Assembly (NCBI GenBank): GCA_025677815.1
Contig: JAIXMP010000020.1
Coordinates: forward strand, 744,001 to 808,000
Reading direction: 5' to 3'
Origin: Phascolomyces articulosus
Lineage: Eukaryota > Mucoromycota > Mucoromycetes > Mucorales > Lichtheimiaceae
DNA: 64,000 bases
The position numbers and the translations under genes are program-made. This document shows positions 37,270 through 49,622 of this stretch, in pieces (positions within the stretch are counted from its first letter, which is position 1; every line of letters starts with the position of its first letter). Under the pieces are notes generated by a model, which saw nothing but the letters and a program-made list of their open reading frames with translations, was not told where the DNA came from and made no database searches.

Positions 37270-39437
37270 ATGAATAGATACAGATGCTGCAACATAATTT
37301 ACCTAGACGTCCAAATAAGACAACGGTAAGATCTTCCTAACATTTCCTTGGCGCTATCTCGATAATACCAAGAAATGTAAGCTACAGTCACTATAGCTGC
37401 AGCTAAAGCACCCACAGCAATGGCCATTTTTGCTTCAGCACTAAGTGACGCATTTGTAAAAAACCCAATCTGTGTCAATTGCGGTGGCATATCTAAATTG
37501 GGTGTCCAGTCAGCCACAACAGTGCCGTTCTGAGTCGTTCTAAACCGTAATACATTGATATCATTATACCAAAAATATTCGGATACTCCTATTTGATATC
37601 GTGATTGTAGAAGCAAAAAAAAAAAAAAAAGATGCAGTTGTGTTGTGTGTTAGTATAATCATATTAGTATAGATAAAAAGCCCTCTATGTTGTTTGTTAT
37701 TTAGCTGTTATTGCCGTCGTTGTTAAAATTATGGTAAACAACAATGATAAACGTACCAAATGCAACCACCATATATGTGTTATAAAGCAATTGTGCACTT
37801 GTGTAAAAGCGCGGTTTAGGAGGGTCCCCTGCAGTTTCCGAATCTAGGGATTCCCAGGTCCATGTTGATGTATTTAATGCATTTAAATCATTGGACGACA
37901 CAACGATATTCTCCAACGTTCTACTGGCGCCAATACCTAAATAATTAAAAAAAATGAAAAGGATGTTAGTTACTTACCAATTCACTATTATATATCATTT
38001 TAATACTAATAGTAGTAGTAGTACCATCAGTATTTATAATCCTTTATACGTACCTCCACTCATATAAACGGTTTGATGATCAGGCCCTTCATATTTTTTT
38101 TAAAAAAAACAAGTGCAAAAGAGAAAAAGTTAGATGCAAAGTGAAGATCTTTTGGGGGGCATACCTTTGCATATAAAAGAACACCACGTGATCTTTCTTT
38201 ATCATAGAATCACCCGAAGCAGCATACAAATAAAAGAAAAAAGTTATTTACCAAGTACTGCAAAACCGTAAGTAATTTGTTGTGGTGGATTTCCAGTCAA
38301 TGGTTGAATAGACCAAGTTTCCGTATTTGTGTCAAGTACTAATGCTCTATCACAAAAGGTACCATTATTATTACTATCATAATAATTGCTACCATAATGT
38401 CCATTACCCATAATATGAATAATATGGCCATTACTATAGTAAATGATTATTATGGAATATAAGAACAACAACAACAACCATGTGAGTTAGTCTTTTCAAT
38501 TTCATTCGCATATACATGATGGCAGTGTGGATGATGGGCCATATTAAAATAATATAAAAATAAAAATCACCACCTTCTCTCTCTCAGAACATACAGGATA
38601 TCTCTCTACTTACTCAAGTGCTACGGACGAATGACCATACAGGTCTGATGGGGATTGATCGGGTAGAGCGGAAGTAAGTCGAGTAAATACATATGTTGTT
38701 GAATCAAATACCCAACTATCATTGGTGGGTACAATGCCATTTGTTTCTGGTTGAAAATCTTGTCCGCCATGAATATAAATTTTACCATTGGTAGCAGAAA
38801 GTGTCGCAGTGAAATCTTTACGATTTCTTGGAAGCTCACTACCCTTATCAGATGTTTGAATGGGAAGGGCTGTCCAATTTTGAGTATCGAAACGATATTC
38901 ATAAAGTCGTAAAATACCAGAACCTGCTGTACTGTTGTTGATGGACGATACATCATTTCCAGCATCTGTCATATTGCGACCACCAAATAACAAGACTCGA
39001 TTGTTATCGGGTAACAAAACTGCTTCGCTATAGGCAGCACCAGGACTTCCATGCAGTTGGGTTACGTCGGAATATATAACTTGACCGTCGACTTCGTCAA
39101 AAGCAATCGATGTAAAAAGCGTGGATGCACTCGCGTTTCGTGTGACGCCGCCATAACTGTATAAAATACCATCGCGTGCAAAACTAGCTGAAGCATAACG
39201 ATATGGAATACGTGCAAGTTGTTCTTCGCTTACATCGTATTCACCAAGTACTCTACTTGGAAATATTAGAATACAATATATTATAATGGTTGTTACAAAA
39301 CATATTATTGATGGAATCATGTTTTTATTTTTGGATGAATGGTATATTCGACGGCGAAGTTTTTGTGGTGGTTGTGGTGAAGACAAATAATTGTTTATTA
39401 AAGTTGCTATTGGTGTTGATATATAGAATGCCGTCAT
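35066..39437 (-). CDS. Large kelch-repeat membrane protein of unknown function
   Basis: Seven exons, 38614-39437, 38252-38433, 38054-38086, 37757-37936, 37303-37588, 36988-37148 and 35066-36864, give 1154 residues. If the start is the internal ATG at 39320, as I prefer, the protein has 1115 residues. That start gives a clear signal peptide (MIPSIICFVTTIIIYCILIF, then PSRVLG). The N-terminal half has kelch/galactose-oxidase-type beta-propeller blades: ILYSYGGVT, NRVLLFGGRN, GKIYIHGGQD and TVYMSGG, each with nearby Trp. Three or more membrane spans follow (AIAVGALAAAIVTVAYISWY, ILSKMLLSCIFLAYLIYTIF, ILSSVGPCGGLLALLITLNS), separated by an extracytosolic region with many N-glycosylation sequons. 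The tail is a long Gln/Ser/Thr-rich cytosolic region. I do not recognise a named family; a cell-surface role is plausible from topology only. Exon 3 has just 33 bases. Confidence 0.82.
37227..37268. repeat. 42-base poly-A run inside a kelch-gene intron
   Basis: An uninterrupted A run on the plus strand (poly-T on the coding strand) lies in the intron at 37149-37302 of the kelch membrane gene, near the donor end. It is the longest homopolymer I saw, and length variation or assembly error is likely there. Confidence 0.8.
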
Positions 39438-41407
39438 TTAGAAAAAAAAATTAGATTACTGGTAATAATAATAGTGATATATACTTGTTGAAAGAAGAAG
39501 AGAAAAACAAACAAAAAAAACAAAAAATAGATATATAAATTAAGATTGTCGTTCAAAAAGTAGTATTATTACAAGAAAAGAAGAAGAGAAGCAGTAAAAA
39601 AAACACATAAATGGACACAATAATAATAATAAAAACAAAAAAAAAGGTCGATGGATGATAATAACAATAAAAAAAATAAGCTGGAATGCCAAGAAAGAAG
39701 TAAAATGAACGATTCTTCTAATTATTGAATAATTCAACAAATATACATGTTCTTTCAAGGCTTTTGCAGCAGATTAGTGAAAAAAGAAGCACTCATCATA
39801 TACTTATTTGCTTATAATAATATATTCTTTTTTACTACTTGGGCGAAGTGCATGCGGACCAACATATCAAGCGGCGTACATGCATAGTTTATCGCTTTCA
39901 CCACTTACCAACTGCATTATATTATCTGTATTAACCTTACCATATGTTTATAGGGAATCCGACCGTTGTCTTGTTCGTTGCTTTTTTTTCCTAGACTCAC
40001 AATAATAATTATGTATCATCTCGTCTTTCATCCATCGTAACATATTAGCTTTTGTTGTTATTAATCATCACGTCGATCATCGTCAAAATGTATCACTTTT
40101 TTACAATAGTATATTTATTTATTGTATCATAGTGACACACAACATTTGTCAAAATTTTCTTTTACCAACTGGAGTTCATCCTTTGTTATATATATATATA
40201 TATACTAGAGGGAAAAGTCTAACTTGATTGTTATTGACATAACCGCTGTTATCATCATCATTACAACTTTATGAATATTCTAATATTTATATAGAAAGCG
40301 CCATTTTTTTTAAAGTTCATATAAGATTTATATTTTTTGACAAATCTGAAAAAGAAAGCACATTTCATTACATTATTCACACACACATCATCATAAATAA
40401 ATAACGCGCACTTATTAAACATAAAGTAACAACTGGAGATGTTTTAAATACCAAAAGAGGAATTTAGTGTTATAGAAAACAGGGGCATTGTTTATGATAA
40501 ACAATAAGAAGCAAATAAGAAGAAGCAGTCTCTTACTCTTACTTGTTTATCTGGATTGGGGGGGGTACTAAACTCTCTTTATCTCTTGCTTTCTTTTTTT
40601 CACATCGTCCCATATTGGGTCTTTGATACATGCAGTCCCTTTTCGTCTTCATTTTCCCGTCAGATGGATATCTGCAATAAATGAATTTTAGGTGGTCTAT
40701 GTGTTATTAGTTAGGTTCTTCTTGAACCATAAATATAAAAAGTCTTATGACTTCTGGGATAGTTCTAATGTAAATTCTTTTTTTAAGGTTATTTTAGTTA
40801 TTGATCAAATAATCATGTATAAAAAAGTGTAACGTATGCAGATCTTTCTACAAAACAACAACAATTGTCGACCGCGCCGCGCTCTTTGATGAATTTGTTA
40901 CCGACGATTCGTCTTTATGTAATGCATGATTATCAATCAATAACGAGAATATAAAGCAATTCTTATTTAAAATCGTCAGTAAAAAAAAAAATTTGTTTGT
41001 AACCAACTACTCCAACTGTGTATGGTTTAACACTCTATTGCTATTGCATAATGATTTTAAAACTATTCCGAGAAAGGTTCCTTGCAGAATATATACAAAT
41101 TTGGAGTGATCATTTATCGATTATGTAGTAATAATTCTACCTTTTAGTACCTTGATCAAAATTTCGTTCGTGATATAGAACTTTCAAACTTTATTGAAAC
41201 AAAGTCGCATATGTTTCCATGACAATCAATGATGGGCATGGCATCACTCGCCTCTAAATAACTTGCCTTAGTATCATTAGATATTATTATTTTAAATAGA
41301 GTGGAATGCTGTAATTTTCATTGTTTGACTTACGTGTCGGAAGGGGGAGATACGCTTGCAGGAATCTTAAAATCCATTTTCCCTAGTTTCTTTTTTTCAT
41401 AAAAAAT
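39438..41407. other. Two-kilobase divergent intergenic region
   Basis: Lies between the 5' ends of the kelch gene and BLOC1S1, so it holds both promoters. It includes an (AT) run at about 40185-40204 and many short poly-A/T tracts. I found no frame with coding character. Confidence 0.5.
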
Positions 41408-42047
41408 ATGTCTGATCAATCATTATCTCAACTTTTGAAATCACATCAACAACGGCAATTAGAGCGAAAACGAGAAAATGGTAATTATAGACTGAAAAGT
41501 TTGATTCATCATCACCAAAAAAAAAAAGACATTATTGCAAAATCACTTTTGGAATCATACATTGAGTGTTTGACTTCACTTTTTTTATTTTTAGAACAAT
41601 TACGTAAAGAAACAGCAGCAACAGTGAATGAATTAACAGACAGTTTAAATGATCATTTAAATGAAGGGTGAGGAAGAATTAGATTGCCTCTTCACTATTA
41701 TTTTTTTTTTTAAAAAAAAAAACAATAAGAAAAGAGAGGCTTGCTGGTCTAACGAAATGGGATGGGCTATCGTTTGTAGCGTTTCAGAAGTATTTGTTCG
41801 ACAAAAAGAATTAGAACAAGCATCACGTAAACTATCTACGCAAACCACAAAATATGCAAAACAAACAAAACAATGGCTTACTTTGGTGGATGAATTCAAT
41901 ACTGCATTAAAAGAATTGGGTGATATCAAGAATTGGGCTACTGTGATGGAAAATGATATGCGTACTGTTATGTCAACATTGGAGTTTGTTCATCAAGGCA
42001 ATAATAATAGTAGTAATCATAATAATGATCACGAAGAGCAGCACTAA
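41408..42047 (+). CDS. BLOC1S1: BLOC-1 complex subunit 1 (GCN5L1-like)
   Basis: Three exons, 41408-41480, 41595-41667 and 41780-42047, give 137 residues, like the animal protein (about 125). Family signatures are clear: an N-terminal SQLLKSHQQRQLERKREN, then TDSLNDHLNEGVSEVFVRQK, TTKYAKQTKQWLTLVDEFNT and ALKELGDIKNWATVMENDMR. The protein is almost all helical and should form the coiled coils of BLOC-1, which sorts cargo at endosomes. The same protein also belongs to BORC, which positions lysosomes. The last residues are an Asn/His/Glu-rich tail. BLOC-1 genes are patchy in fungi, so presence here supports an early-diverging lineage. Confidence 0.95.
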
Positions 42048-42249
42048 TGATTAGATCTTTACCAGGGCACACGATATGGTACATTATTTTCATAATGTTA
42101 AGCACCACACTTATTACCGATATAATTCTATTCCTTTATATAAATATGTTTATACATGTACAATACAATTCAACACAAACTATATCCACAATTCTTCTTC
42201 TTTATTGCACTCTCCCATTCTCAATACAATATCCAATTTAGTACTCATT

Positions 42250-42855
42250 ATTATTATTATTCATTTTCCATGACATCCGATTTATTACTTTCGTTCACAT
42301 CCTGTGAAGAAACACTATCATTGATAGCAAAAATGAAAGTAACGATTTGATTCAAGTTGTTCCACAACAATATAAAACATCATCGAACGCCAATAATAAT
42401 AATAATAAAGTAACTTGAAAATATAATGTTTTTTTATAATTTGATTTGACGTGGTCTTTTTGATTAGGTATGATGCGATTGGTAGAATACTGAAAAGGCT
42501 TGTTACAAAGCATGGTGCAATTTTGCACAGAAGAGAGGATGCCATCAATGACGCCGTTTAAATAAGGACCTGAAAAGATATAAACTTGAAACTATGATAG
42601 TGGTTTGTGCAGCTGTCTGAATCTAAGTCAGTGAAATAATTAAAGTATATATTTTACTATTATGAATTATGAATTATATACGACATTACATGATTCTATT
42701 TTGAACAGATAAATAAATAGTATTAATAATATTAAATTTTAACCTTGTTCTTTATATCATTTCAGGATTTGGATAGATTGGTAAAGCCAGTTTTTCCCAA
42801 AAGCTGGATGGCCCACAAAAGGAGTGGAATTAGGTTTAGGTTTGTAGATGTATAT
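42250..42855 (-). pseudogene. Unidentified exon-like fragments, minus strand
   Basis: Three coding-like pieces share a strand. Near 42855-42770: YKPKPNSTPFVGHPAFGKNW then LYQS. Near 42569-42430, after an acceptor-like ttttcag: GPYLNGVIDGILSSVQNCTM then LCNKPFQYSTNRII. Near 42300-42256, after a cacag acceptor: DVNESNKSDVMENE and a stop. I cannot join them into one complete frame with a start, and I do not recognise the family. It could be a broken gene or a real small gene whose first exons I have missed. Confidence 0.35.
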
Positions 42856-43028
42856 TTATAAAGAGAGAGACGGAATTACATTGTAAAACCATCATTATGT
42901 GTTGATGATGACTACAAAACGCAGTTAGCACTCTTCATGTTTAATTAAATAAACATTTCTATAAGAGCTTGGAACTATACGTTAAGAAATACATAGCATT
43001 ATATATATTATATAGAAGAGAAATTTAA

Positions 43029-44664
43029 TTGGTATCCCCATTACCAAGCAACACTTTATCCTGTGTACTAGATGCAAAATTGACTCTATGTCCAACTATA
43101 GCTGGAACTGCAACAGAAAACACTTCCATAATAAAAGCATCTGAGTTATATCCACATATTGCTCAACTTCTAACTAAAAATCTTTGTCGATATGTAAATC
43201 CAAATTCAGTTTGCATTGTCAATGGTGATCCAGAAGAAACAGAAACTGTACTGCTACTTGGTAAATTAGCATACAATACCAATACTGACTATTTTTTTTT
43301 CATTTGGGTAATAACAACACGATTCATAGCACAATCTATATAATAATAATCGAACAATCCTTATCACATATATTTTTCACCGAAAGTAAATCAGTAGGTA
43401 GTATTGTCATGAAAGTTGCTGCAAACCACATGGCGCCATGCACCTTGGAATTAGGTGATAAATCACCTGCATTTGTTTTGAATAATGAACATTTAAGTTT
43501 GGATATAGTCACCAATCGTATTGTCCAGGGGAAAAATTTACTAATGCTGGTCAAATTGTGTTACTGTTGGTTATCTTTTTGCCGGTGAACAACAAGTGGA
43601 ACAACCTGTATTCAAACTAAAGAAAACCGCCATAAGAACGTTTCGCAACAAAGTGAAGATGAGCAACAGCAGGGACAACAACAACAAAAAGCCATTTTCA
43701 GATAATTACAGCCGTATTATCAACAAGAAACATTTTGATTGTCTTCAAAAAATATCGTCTAATTCCAAAACAAGGCATTCTTTTTTGGTGGCAAGTAATT
43801 TGATCGTGATGCACTTTATATTGAACCAATACTTGTTTCTATTGACCATATCAAAATTTAATGAATGAAGATATTTTTGGCTCTATTTTACCTATCATGG
43901 TTGTTCCCAATATTGAAGCTGATATTTCATTATCAAATCAAGGTAACCTCTTATTCTACTCCTCATTTTCACCCTTTCGATCACTAGGATGATCCGTTAC
44001 TTCCCACACACACTGCAGCATTTATCCCATGTATTTACCTCCTTCTCCTTTTCCATGATTGTGTTTCTATTTCCATTCACTCGTGGCATAATACATATAT
44101 GGTATATCATTGACTTAACATAATGAATTATCTTTATATGTAGGGATGGGTTCACCATTAGCAATGTACATTTTTAGTGAGAGAAAAAAAACACAAATTA
44201 TGCCAATATATTATAGAGTACTCTTACTATACTGCTCTCACTTTCATACATGAATTCCCAGGTTTTATATATAGACCTCTCCTTGAAACTCACGTTTTTT
44301 TTTTTTTTTTTTTGGTTTCCTTACTCCCTTTGCCTTTGGACATGACACGCTGTTTTATAATAATATATAATAGTTTGGGATAATGTCCCTTCTGGTAATG
44401 TGTATCAGAGTCGACACCCCCATTTGGTGGTAGTGGTATTTCTGGTAAGATCATTTTTACATTTATAAAAATGAAATGAAATCTCTTATCTGATAGTGAT
44501 TCGATACAGATATGGGTTGATACCATGGTGAAAGTGAATTAATGAATTATTCAATCATCGAATCATGTCTACATTGTATTTTATTTAAAACATTATTTGC
44601 ATTCTTGAAAGCAGTTTGGAATATTTATTTTGAATCTTCATCTTCTGATGATCAAGGTCAATAA
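43029..44664 (+). pseudogene. Decayed aldehyde dehydrogenase gene (class 3-like)
   Basis: An ALDH3-type sequence is readable in order but with many frame changes and stops. The pieces are: NTSIIKASELYPHIAQLLTK then NLCRYVNPNSVCIVNGDPEE near 43110-43230; FTESKSVGSIVMKVAANHMA then PCTLELGDKSPAFVLNNEHL near 43375-43490; and SRIINKKHFDCLQ near 43710. Then come RDALYIEP near 43808 in another frame, NEDIFGSILPIMVVPNIEAD near 43865, and TPPFGGSGIS near 44415. FAFLKAVWNIYFESSSSDDQ near 44597-44660 may be the old C-terminus. The 'TLELGDKSP' segment matches the catalytic-Glu motif (LELGGKSP) with one Gly changed to Asp. The region around the catalytic Cys near 43560 is shifted out of frame. It cannot make an active enzyme. 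Confidence 0.82.
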
Positions 44665-45345
44665 CCAAAAAAGATAATAACCCTATTCATATAACTGATC
44701 ATCAATCCATTATCATCAGAGAGATTTAAGAAATAATATATATAAAAATGTAGTTAATAATAATAATAATAATTTCTTTGGGAAAAAAATAGAACAAATT
44801 TGTTCCCTTGTATGAAAAAAATAATAATAAGAAAAAAGACTTGGGGAGGATAAGTGAAAAAAAAAATGTACAATCTACAAAGGAGTTTTTCTATACATCA
44901 AATAATAGGATCAGTATTTCATAATAATCCATTGAAAAAAAAAGAGAGGGAAAAATAGAAGGAGAAATATAGGAGGAGCAGGATTGAAAGGATAATTTAG
45001 GGGAGGATGTTTGCTATTGTTTGGGTGAAGGTTTTGTATAGAGAAAGAAAATAATAATAAAAGGATCAACCAGTAAACCAAAATAAAAAAGAAAATAGAA
45101 AAGAAAAAAAAAGTACACAATAAGTAAAAGTCATATAAAATAAGAAAAGATGAAATGTTTGTTGGTGGTGGTGGTGGTGGTGATGGTGATGTTTAAGTGA
45201 TGAAGAAGTGTCAGATGGGATTCTTTTTTTGTTAATAAATGTTACGATGAGAGGAAATTTTTGTTGTTGCTGTTGTTATTAGCTATGTGACAAAAGAAGT
45301 ATTTATGTTGCTGTATAGGTAATTTTTTAATGTATTATGTTGTTT
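44665..45345. repeat. Intergenic with short simple repeats
   Basis: 3' flank of the phosphodiesterase gene. It contains an (AAT)n run near 44757 and a (GGT)n run near 45163-45185. No gene seen. Confidence 0.5.
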
Positions 45346-48300
45346 TTACATGATGTTGCATTGACAATAAACACCATCATGAGCCGGAGTTGTCCCGTTG
45401 GTAGTTAACCATTCGTTATTTCCATTATTACCATAACTTGCCATAGCTACCGCTGGCATTTGAGGCAGCCCACTAAAGATTTTATCGGAATTATTATTAC
45501 TAGTAGGTGTAGTAGGTGCAGTACTAGTCGTAGTATTGGTTGTATTTGTAGTGTTTGTCGCTGTTGTACCAGTCGCAACGGTTTTCGTGGCTGAAGCATC
45601 CAGTGATAGCCTGTATTCTGATTCACTTTTCCGCGGTTGAGGTTGTTTCTCTTGATCAATCACTGGTTTATTATGATTCCAATCTTTCTTTTGATAGCTT
45701 TCTTCTTTTTTCCGTGTTTCCCACAGTTTTAAATTTTGTTGCATTGATTCCACAGTGAACGTCATTTCTAGAATAATAGAAAACCCACGCATGAATTATA
45801 TATATAAAAGATATCAGTATATATGTATTCATATATGATTACAAGCATGAATTTCTCACACACACAGAAACACAAAACGGCATTACTTGATATAGTTAAA
45901 AAAAGATTTCTTACCATGTGTAACATTTGAAACGCTTTCAAATAAACTAGTAGCAACAAATTGTATGAAACTAATTTGCATATCTTCTAATACCATTTTA
46001 TCACGATCATTCATAGGTTGAACAGGCATACCTAATTTACGTTCAAGATCTCCTTGACACATAAATTCTTGAGCAAGTAACTCTGCCCATTTTACTGCAC
46101 GTCGAAATGGTCGTGTCTAATAAGAAATAATTGGATATTAGTAAAAAATACGACGAGGGAAACGGGAAACGGGAAGCAAGGTAATGAATGGGTCCCAACT
46201 TTATTTTTACTACACACACACACACATATTCATACACATACACATAAATAAAAATATACACACACTTTTCTTCCTTTTTTACTGTGTAACCCATAATAAA
46301 AATACATACCACGTTACTGATATCTGCACATTTGATAAGTGCACTACAAAGTAAAATACGTTCTTCTTCCCGAGCAGATTCATCCAATGCATTTAAATTC
46401 CTTAATCGTGCAGGTTGACCTTTGATTTTCGTAACATAATCATTATGAAGTGACATATCTGTAGCTAAAATACTAGCAACGACTGTCTTTCGAAAAGCTA
46501 TATTTTTGTTTTTGGGAGATATATCCGTCAGTCTTTAAAAGAATTTGTCTTGGCATGTAAACATCAAGTTTTTTTTTTTTTTGTGTAATCTTCTCTCTTT
46601 CTCCTCATATATAAAAATTACACAAAAATAGAGAAAAAATGTTACCATGATAATCTTCAGTAGATCCTAAACACTCATCCAACTTATGTTTCTTGAAAAT
46701 TTGAAATAATGTCATTGAATGAAAACTTTCAAGTACTGATCGATCATTATAAAGTAATGCCAATGGGGTAGCGGAATTGATCTATGCATCATCATCATCA
46801 TCATCATTCAATATTCATATATTAATATTATTATTCTCATTTTTTGTTTTTGTTTATATTTATTATTTAGAGTTTCCCACGCGAACTTACCATAAACATA
46901 TTATTGACACCAGGATGAGCAGCGTCGTGACCTAATGCTGCAATCAAAAGTGCAAACACATCGTTTGCTCTCAAAAGATCTTGTGGTCGGGTCACATTAC
47001 CAGGAAACGGCAAGACCCCGAGTTTGCACAAAAAGTGATACAAACACTGAAGAACGTCAACCGCGTGGGCAAAATTATGATATGCATTACCGTTATGATA
47101 GGATACAGATAATTCAAATATGAAATCGTATAATTGATCTATTTATCATGGGACATATACATATGCGTGTGAGCATGCATTTCTTGTTTCTTTTATTCGA
47201 AACCTTCACCATCAAGCCATTCATTCCATAAGGGAACCCTTTTTTATACCTTTGTTGACAGTAATATGTGACATTTCAGGACATGACAGGACTTGTTCAA
47301 AAATAAGATATGAGCAATGAATTAAATCATCATGATCCACATCAAATGGACAAAAATCCCAACTTGCAATTTTTCGTCGTAAAAATGTAGCTCGATGTCT
47401 ATCCATAGAAATGATTTCATTGAATATCTTTGACTCCTTTTTCATCCATCATTCTTTTACTGTTTCATTAAAAAAAGTAAAGCTTTACCCAGATAATGGT
47501 GCAATGGTACGCTTAAGGGAAATGGGTGGTGCATAAATATCCATCATAGCTCGTGCAAGTCTATATTATATATACAAATAGGTTGGATGAGTTGAATAGC
47601 CTTCTTCATCCATTTTTTTTTCCAAATTCCAAATCCTTACGCAGAATCTTTTGCAGTTGTGTTCTTGATACGATGATGTAATCCTCTATTGGATGAGGTT
47701 AAAGCGACTGAATGACTATGATGTAGTTTCTATTGGTAGATAAAAAGACAATAAAATGAATAAATATCTAAAGACACCGAATAGATAACTGAAATGTAAT
47801 TATCTTTACCAGAAACAACGTCTTGACCACATCCATACGCAGGGGCTTTAGTAAGTATTCTGCTGCACCTGCATTGATGCACCCGAGCATAAACCCAAAA
47901 TCTTCAATTGACGAGCATACTGTTGATAAAGATATATATAAAAAAAGAACAAGAAAAAACGGAGCCGGTCAAAATCTCAACGTTCGCTATCCGTAGCCAG
48001 TCTATCCGTACACACATATATATAGACACATATACACACAAATATAGATATATCATTGAAAAGGGGAAAACAAAAGAAGAATAGAAGACTTGTCAAAATA
48101 CGTAAATAAGGGGATTTTTCTCGGTTGCAGGGAGAGAAAAAAAAAGATATATTTATCTCTCTCTCTTTTTTTTTTCTTTCTTCCTTTCTCTTTGCTGAGG
48201 GATGAAAGAGGAGAAGAGAGATACTGAAGGGGAGGCATGATATATGTATGTTGTGTGGATATGTGGATATGTGGATATATGTGTGTATAGCTGGATAAGA

Positions 48301-48798
48301 TGATTTATGGGATGATCAAATAAAATCAAAAATTTATAATTATCATTTATGCGTACCGGCAATCGTGACATGATGATTTAACAGATCGGCAGCCATGCTA
48401 GCAACCACGTTTTGACCGCTCGTGTCGTCGTCTATGTCGATCAAGCATAAAGTTGGTTGTTGTTGATATTGTATTTGTCGAATTGCATCTGCAGGATTGG
48501 ATTGTATGTACACTATATTATATTATAATATTATTGTTATTGTTATTGTTATACTTTTTTTAACAATGGTTATATATATATATATATTTATACCTTGACC
48601 AAAAATCGCTTGAAGCATAGGTGTATAAACTGGACGATCATTTATTTCGCCTTGTTCATGAAAGTCATTGTCATTTTCGTCGTCGTCAATGTCAAGTTGT
48701 ATTCGATAAGGTGCTGCTGATTGAGTAGTGGTGGTGGTTGTAGTAGTCGTTGTTGTTGGTTTGTATAATACAACAATGGAGCAATGTGAAGGGTCCAT
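45346..48798 (-). CDS. 3',5'-cyclic-nucleotide phosphodiesterase with receiver-like domain and CaaX tail
   Basis: Eleven exons give 658 residues: 48594-48798, 48357-48512, 47810-47919, 47641-47729, 47489-47560, 47250-47398, 46891-47138, 46646-46781, 46310-46497, 45915-46116 and 45346-45767. A receiver-like (REC) domain covers about 1-160: a central LCLIDIDDD with an Asp at the phospho-acceptor place, then FMLGCINAGAAEYLLKPLRM with the conserved Lys-Pro. The class I PDE domain follows (about 235-505) with the metal-binding motifs YHNFAHAVDV, ALGHDAAHPG and IKCADISNV. The tail is Thr/Asn-rich and ends CQCNIM, a CaaX-type sequence. The REC-PDE order is that of Dictyostelium RegA, a cAMP phosphodiesterase activated by phosphorelay; function here is inferred. 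An upstream in-frame ATG at 48849 would add 17 residues. The exon 6 acceptor (47398) is the least certain junction. Confidence 0.88.
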
Positions 48799-49622
48799 GA
48801 TCAACTGATTCTTCTTTTTCGTCGGCCTCGCTCGCTCTCTCTCATGCAAAAATTACAGAACTTTTTTTCCGTGCTTTTTTAATTATAATAATATAAAAAT
48901 GGAATTATATATATACTTTTTTTGAAATGGTTTAAAGAAAAGTAATAATTACTCTTTTTTTCAGAATAATTAGGTGGAGTTATTTTTTTTGTCAGTTATA
49001 AAATAAATATAAATAAAAGAGAGAGAGGGAGGAGAGCGTGTAATTATGTATAAGTTGTGTCTTGTTTGTGATGTCTCTCTCTCTTTTTTTTCCAATGGAG
49101 AAATAAGCTGGGGGGATGGTGTATTTAAAAAAGAAAGGGGAATTGAAAGTTGAAGGAGAAATGAACTCAAAAAAAAAAAGAAATATTTCAAAAGGAGTTA
49201 TATTTTCTCGTCTTGGTCTTTTTTTTTCTCTCGTCTTTTTTTTTCGTGGTAATTGGTTTCTTGAATATGAGATTACTTCAAACGTAAAAAAAAAAAAAAA
49301 AAAGCAGTTTGAAGCGAGAGAGAGGGTTTATTGGAGCGAGCGAGAGAAAAGAACAATAATAAGAAAAGAAAGGGTAAAATAACCTTTATACCTTCAATTA
49401 CACCTTAAAACATTATTTGATGTAGTACAAAATCCTTATTGGTCAAAACAAAGTTTTTCAGTTGATGTGATTTTTATGACTTTAACAACCTATAAGAGTC
49501 AAGGTGGATGATCAAAAACTAATAATTCCACGTGCGTAACATAATACATAAAATATTACATATAAACACATACACTGCAATTAACTATTATTAAAAAAAA
49601 CTGGTTTTTTTTTTAAAAAAAA
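48799..49622. other. Intergenic, no gene seen
   Basis: Promoter side of the phosphodiesterase gene and 3' flank of the CM1 gene. It has GA-rich and poly-A/T tracts (for example about 49170-49300). Confidence 0.5.
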
